From: Taeniopygia guttata
Lineage: Eukaryota > Chordata > Aves > Passeriformes > Estrildidae
Direction: 5' to 3'
DNA length: 64,000 nucleotides
Assembly: GCF_048771995.1 (NCBI RefSeq)
Contig: NC_133024.1
Span: 2,237,001 to 2,301,000, forward strand
The translations under genes were made by a program, and so were the position numbers. The notes beneath the pieces were generated by a model that worked only from the letters and a program-made list of their open reading frames with translations, made no database searches and was not told the origin of the DNA. This document shows, in pieces, positions 61,700-64,000 of the stretch; position 1 is the stretch's first letter, and the number at the start of each line of letters is the position of its first letter.

Positions 61700-61724
61700 T
61701 TTTTTTTTTTTTTTTTTTTTTTTT
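61700..61724. repeat. Poly(T) tract, 25 nt
   Basis: An uninterrupted T run in a CBLB intron, equal to an A run in the CBLB sense strand. Confidence 0.9.
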
Positions 61725-62301
61725 AATGGAAGCATACTCTACCCTCAAAACTTATCAAGAATATCAAATTAATATGAAAAGCATCCAACCAGATAGTAAA
61801 GAGTGCCTACAACAATAGTGTTGAAAATATTGGAGATTATTTTTGTAAGAAGATTTTGTTCAAATATGGCAGGGAAAAATATTGAACAACCCTTATCATA
61901 ATATTAAATATTGTTCAAAAATACAAAAGGACCAGGAAATTGCTCCTCTCACTGTAACTGTGGGCCCTGTATATTCAGAAAAAACTAGAAATTTTCCTTG
62001 GAAAAAAGCCACCATGCTAAGTAACTCCAGCTTAAAGATAAAAATCCCATTCCACCACGCACCATTATTATTAAACATTGGGAAATCTGCTAGAGTTATA
62101 TACAGCTAAAATTTCAGATTTGAGGTTTTTACCAACAATATTAATAAACCTATCAGCTTTGGCCAAATGGAAAGGAGGAATGAATAAGGGTCTGGAATCA
62201 TTTAAAATATATAAACAGGAAAGAGGAAGTGAATTGCATTTGTGGTCCCAAGAGTTACAACTAGGAGTAATGAAATAAATATAAGAATAATCACAAGATT
62301 T

Positions 62302-62323
62302 AAAAACAAACAAACAAACAAAA
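62302..62323. repeat. (AAAC)n microsatellite
   Basis: About five AAAC units in a CBLB intron. Confidence 0.85.
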
Positions 62324-64000
62324 GCCCCTAACGGTAAGAGAATCTTTTGCTATAAATTAATTCCCCCAGAGAAGTGGTAGAGGAAGTGTTGCTTCTTTGA
62401 CATTAGATTGGTTCAATCTTTCAAATGCAGGGGATGCAACACTTCCTTTGACTCCTCACAATATACACTAAGTAATTAAGCATATTTTCTACTCTACTTT
62501 AATGAATTCTACATTTTCAGTTATGTAACCAGCCACAGACAGCCAGGTAACTTCACATGGCACCACTGCAGAAGTATTCAGTCCATGATGAGCCCACTTA
62601 AGTGACCAGTTTACAAACAATCCTGAAATGCCTGTTAACAGTACACACCAGAAAAAAGGGCATCAAATGAGTACTAACAAGCAAGCCTTCTGTCTTTTCC
62701 CCTTTTGGAAAAAAAACTTTATTAGGAAAAGACAGGAAATGTAATAATGCAACATTCTTCTAACAATAGCCTAATTAGCAATGCTGAAATTCTTTCCTTT
62801 TATTTCTTATTTCTGAACTGACGTTCAGCAGTAACAAACCAGACAATTCAATGATCTGCCAGAGAGTAAAACTGTGAATAATTTTTTATATTTTTCTTGA
62901 GGTATTTTTAGCACTGTCATATCTACAGGCAAAGGAGACAAAAGGCAACATCAATTTGGGAGTAGGATGGAACAATTACATAATTCTAAACTACAAAACA
63001 TTCTGACAAAATTTTTAAGCTCTTTAGCTTACTGAAAACTCCAAGTACTATCCAAGAAGTTAGGGACTAACACTTTGGAAAGAGATAAGAGAAAGTGACA
63101 CTAAGGGAAAATAACTGAAATGAACTAAAAATGTATAACATTAAAAAAAAAAGTTGATAACAGTTTTGATGAACAATAATGAGAAGTTTCATTGAAACAA
63201 AACATCCCTCCTATGTTACTTAATGAAATGCATGAAAAGAACACAACATCAACCAGGAAACAGATTCTTTCTTGAAAACTTTATCTCAGCTTTCACATCT
63301 GAGCAGTGACATTAACTAAAATAAGATATTTTAAGTATGTGGAACACCAGACTATTTTTTTTAATGCCTAGGAGAATGGTTTGAGTTAAATTTCTTTTCA
63401 GAATGTATAAGAGGAGTTGGTGGTTTTAACCATAGAGCAACTTGAATAGCAAACTGAGGCATATTATGTGTAGCAAGTCCTGAATTCATGTAAAAAACCC
63501 CACCATATGCACAGTAAAAACTGGAGAAAACTTGGAAATCTTTCCATCTATAGCCTCTAAGGGTCTGGAAAAATACTGTACCAGTCAACTGAAGGCACTC
63601 AATTATTTTTTTCTGTAAAATAAAAATTGTAAGATTCTATTTCTCCAGCTGCTTATTTTCTCAAGAACATTTCAGTTTGAATCTATTTGCATCATTCCCA
63701 TATAAAAGCACAACACAATCCCATAAAAATGGCATAGGCAAAAAGGATTAGGACCTTGGAATTTTAATCTTCTTGCTTCCCATTTTTTTGCTCAGCCAAC
63801 AGAGTTTTATTTATCATTGATTTTTTTTAGTTTCATACAGTACTTAAAAAATTTAAGTACTTAAGTTCATTAAGCTTTAGCAACTGCACAATATTCATGT
63901 CTATGCAGTGAAGCCTGGACCAGGATTTCTAAGACAGAATTTTTAACCTGCATGCAAAGAGTGATCATATTATGAGCTTTTTTCTGCCTGTTTTAAATTC

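Larger units (their letters stand above)
61065..64000 (-). other. CBLB: CBLB intron, 3' part
   Basis: About 2.9 kb of intron running out of the window. It includes a 25-nt T run (61700-61724) and an (AAAC)n run (about 62302-62323) on the plus strand. I searched by eye for the next upstream exon of the CBLB tail and saw none. The minus-strand frame at 63361-63588 does not resemble CBLB. Confidence 0.7.

Noticed and set aside
63361..63588. Minus-strand frame as an extra CBLB exon
   Set aside because: The translation does not resemble the CBLB tail, and flanking splice sites in the right phase are not evident.
1..64000. CRISPR arrays, tRNA or rRNA genes, bacterial-style operons
   Set aside because: This is vertebrate genomic DNA. 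No regularly spaced repeat array or recognisable structured RNA gene was seen by eye.

Overview
This is a vertebrate nuclear genomic window, almost certainly from a bird and probably a passerine. The evidence is intron-split vertebrate genes, a CR1 LINE with the avian-type 3' end, and several long LTRs that look like passerine endogenous retrovirus families. The CR1 and LTR assignments rest on remembered consensus, not on a search.

Layout: two genes face each other tail to tail. On the + strand, positions 1 to about 26,025 carry the 3' two thirds of ALCAM (CD166; BEN/DM-GRASP/SC1 in birds). Twelve coding exons and one 3'UTR-only exon are visible. They encode about 450 residues: the second V-type Ig domain, three C2-type Ig domains, the stalk, the transmembrane helix and the cytoplasmic tail. 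If the gene has the 16 exons of the mammalian gene, these are exons 4-16, and exons 1-3 lie upstream of the window. On the - strand, 49,603-61,064 carries the last five coding exons of CBLB, an E3 ubiquitin ligase: the proline/tyrosine-rich tail and the C-terminal UBA domain. The rest of CBLB lies beyond 64,000.

The 26-49 kb interval between the two 3' ends shows no convincing gene. It holds LTRs at about 34,980-35,573 and 39,746-40,044 (the latter next to CR1 sequence), simple repeats and otherwise unassigned AT-rich DNA. Part of 44.7-49.6 kb could be long CBLB 3'UTR. ALCAM intron 14 carries a long LTR whose U3 has an 81-bp unit repeated three times, each copy with a TATA box. CBLB introns carry a minus-strand CR1 (54,014-54,655) and a compound LTR block (about 52,280-53,323).

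Functionally the neighbours are not a pathway. ALCAM is a cell-surface adhesion receptor (homophilic, and CD6 ligand). CBLB is an intracellular ligase that restrains receptor and T-cell signalling. Their adjacency matches my recollection of conserved amniote synteny. The most useful observations are splice-level: a GC-AG intron and a 75-nt intron in ALCAM, the symmetric 39-nt cassette exon, a weak CBLB donor, and a repeated module in the CBLB tail. No novel system was found.
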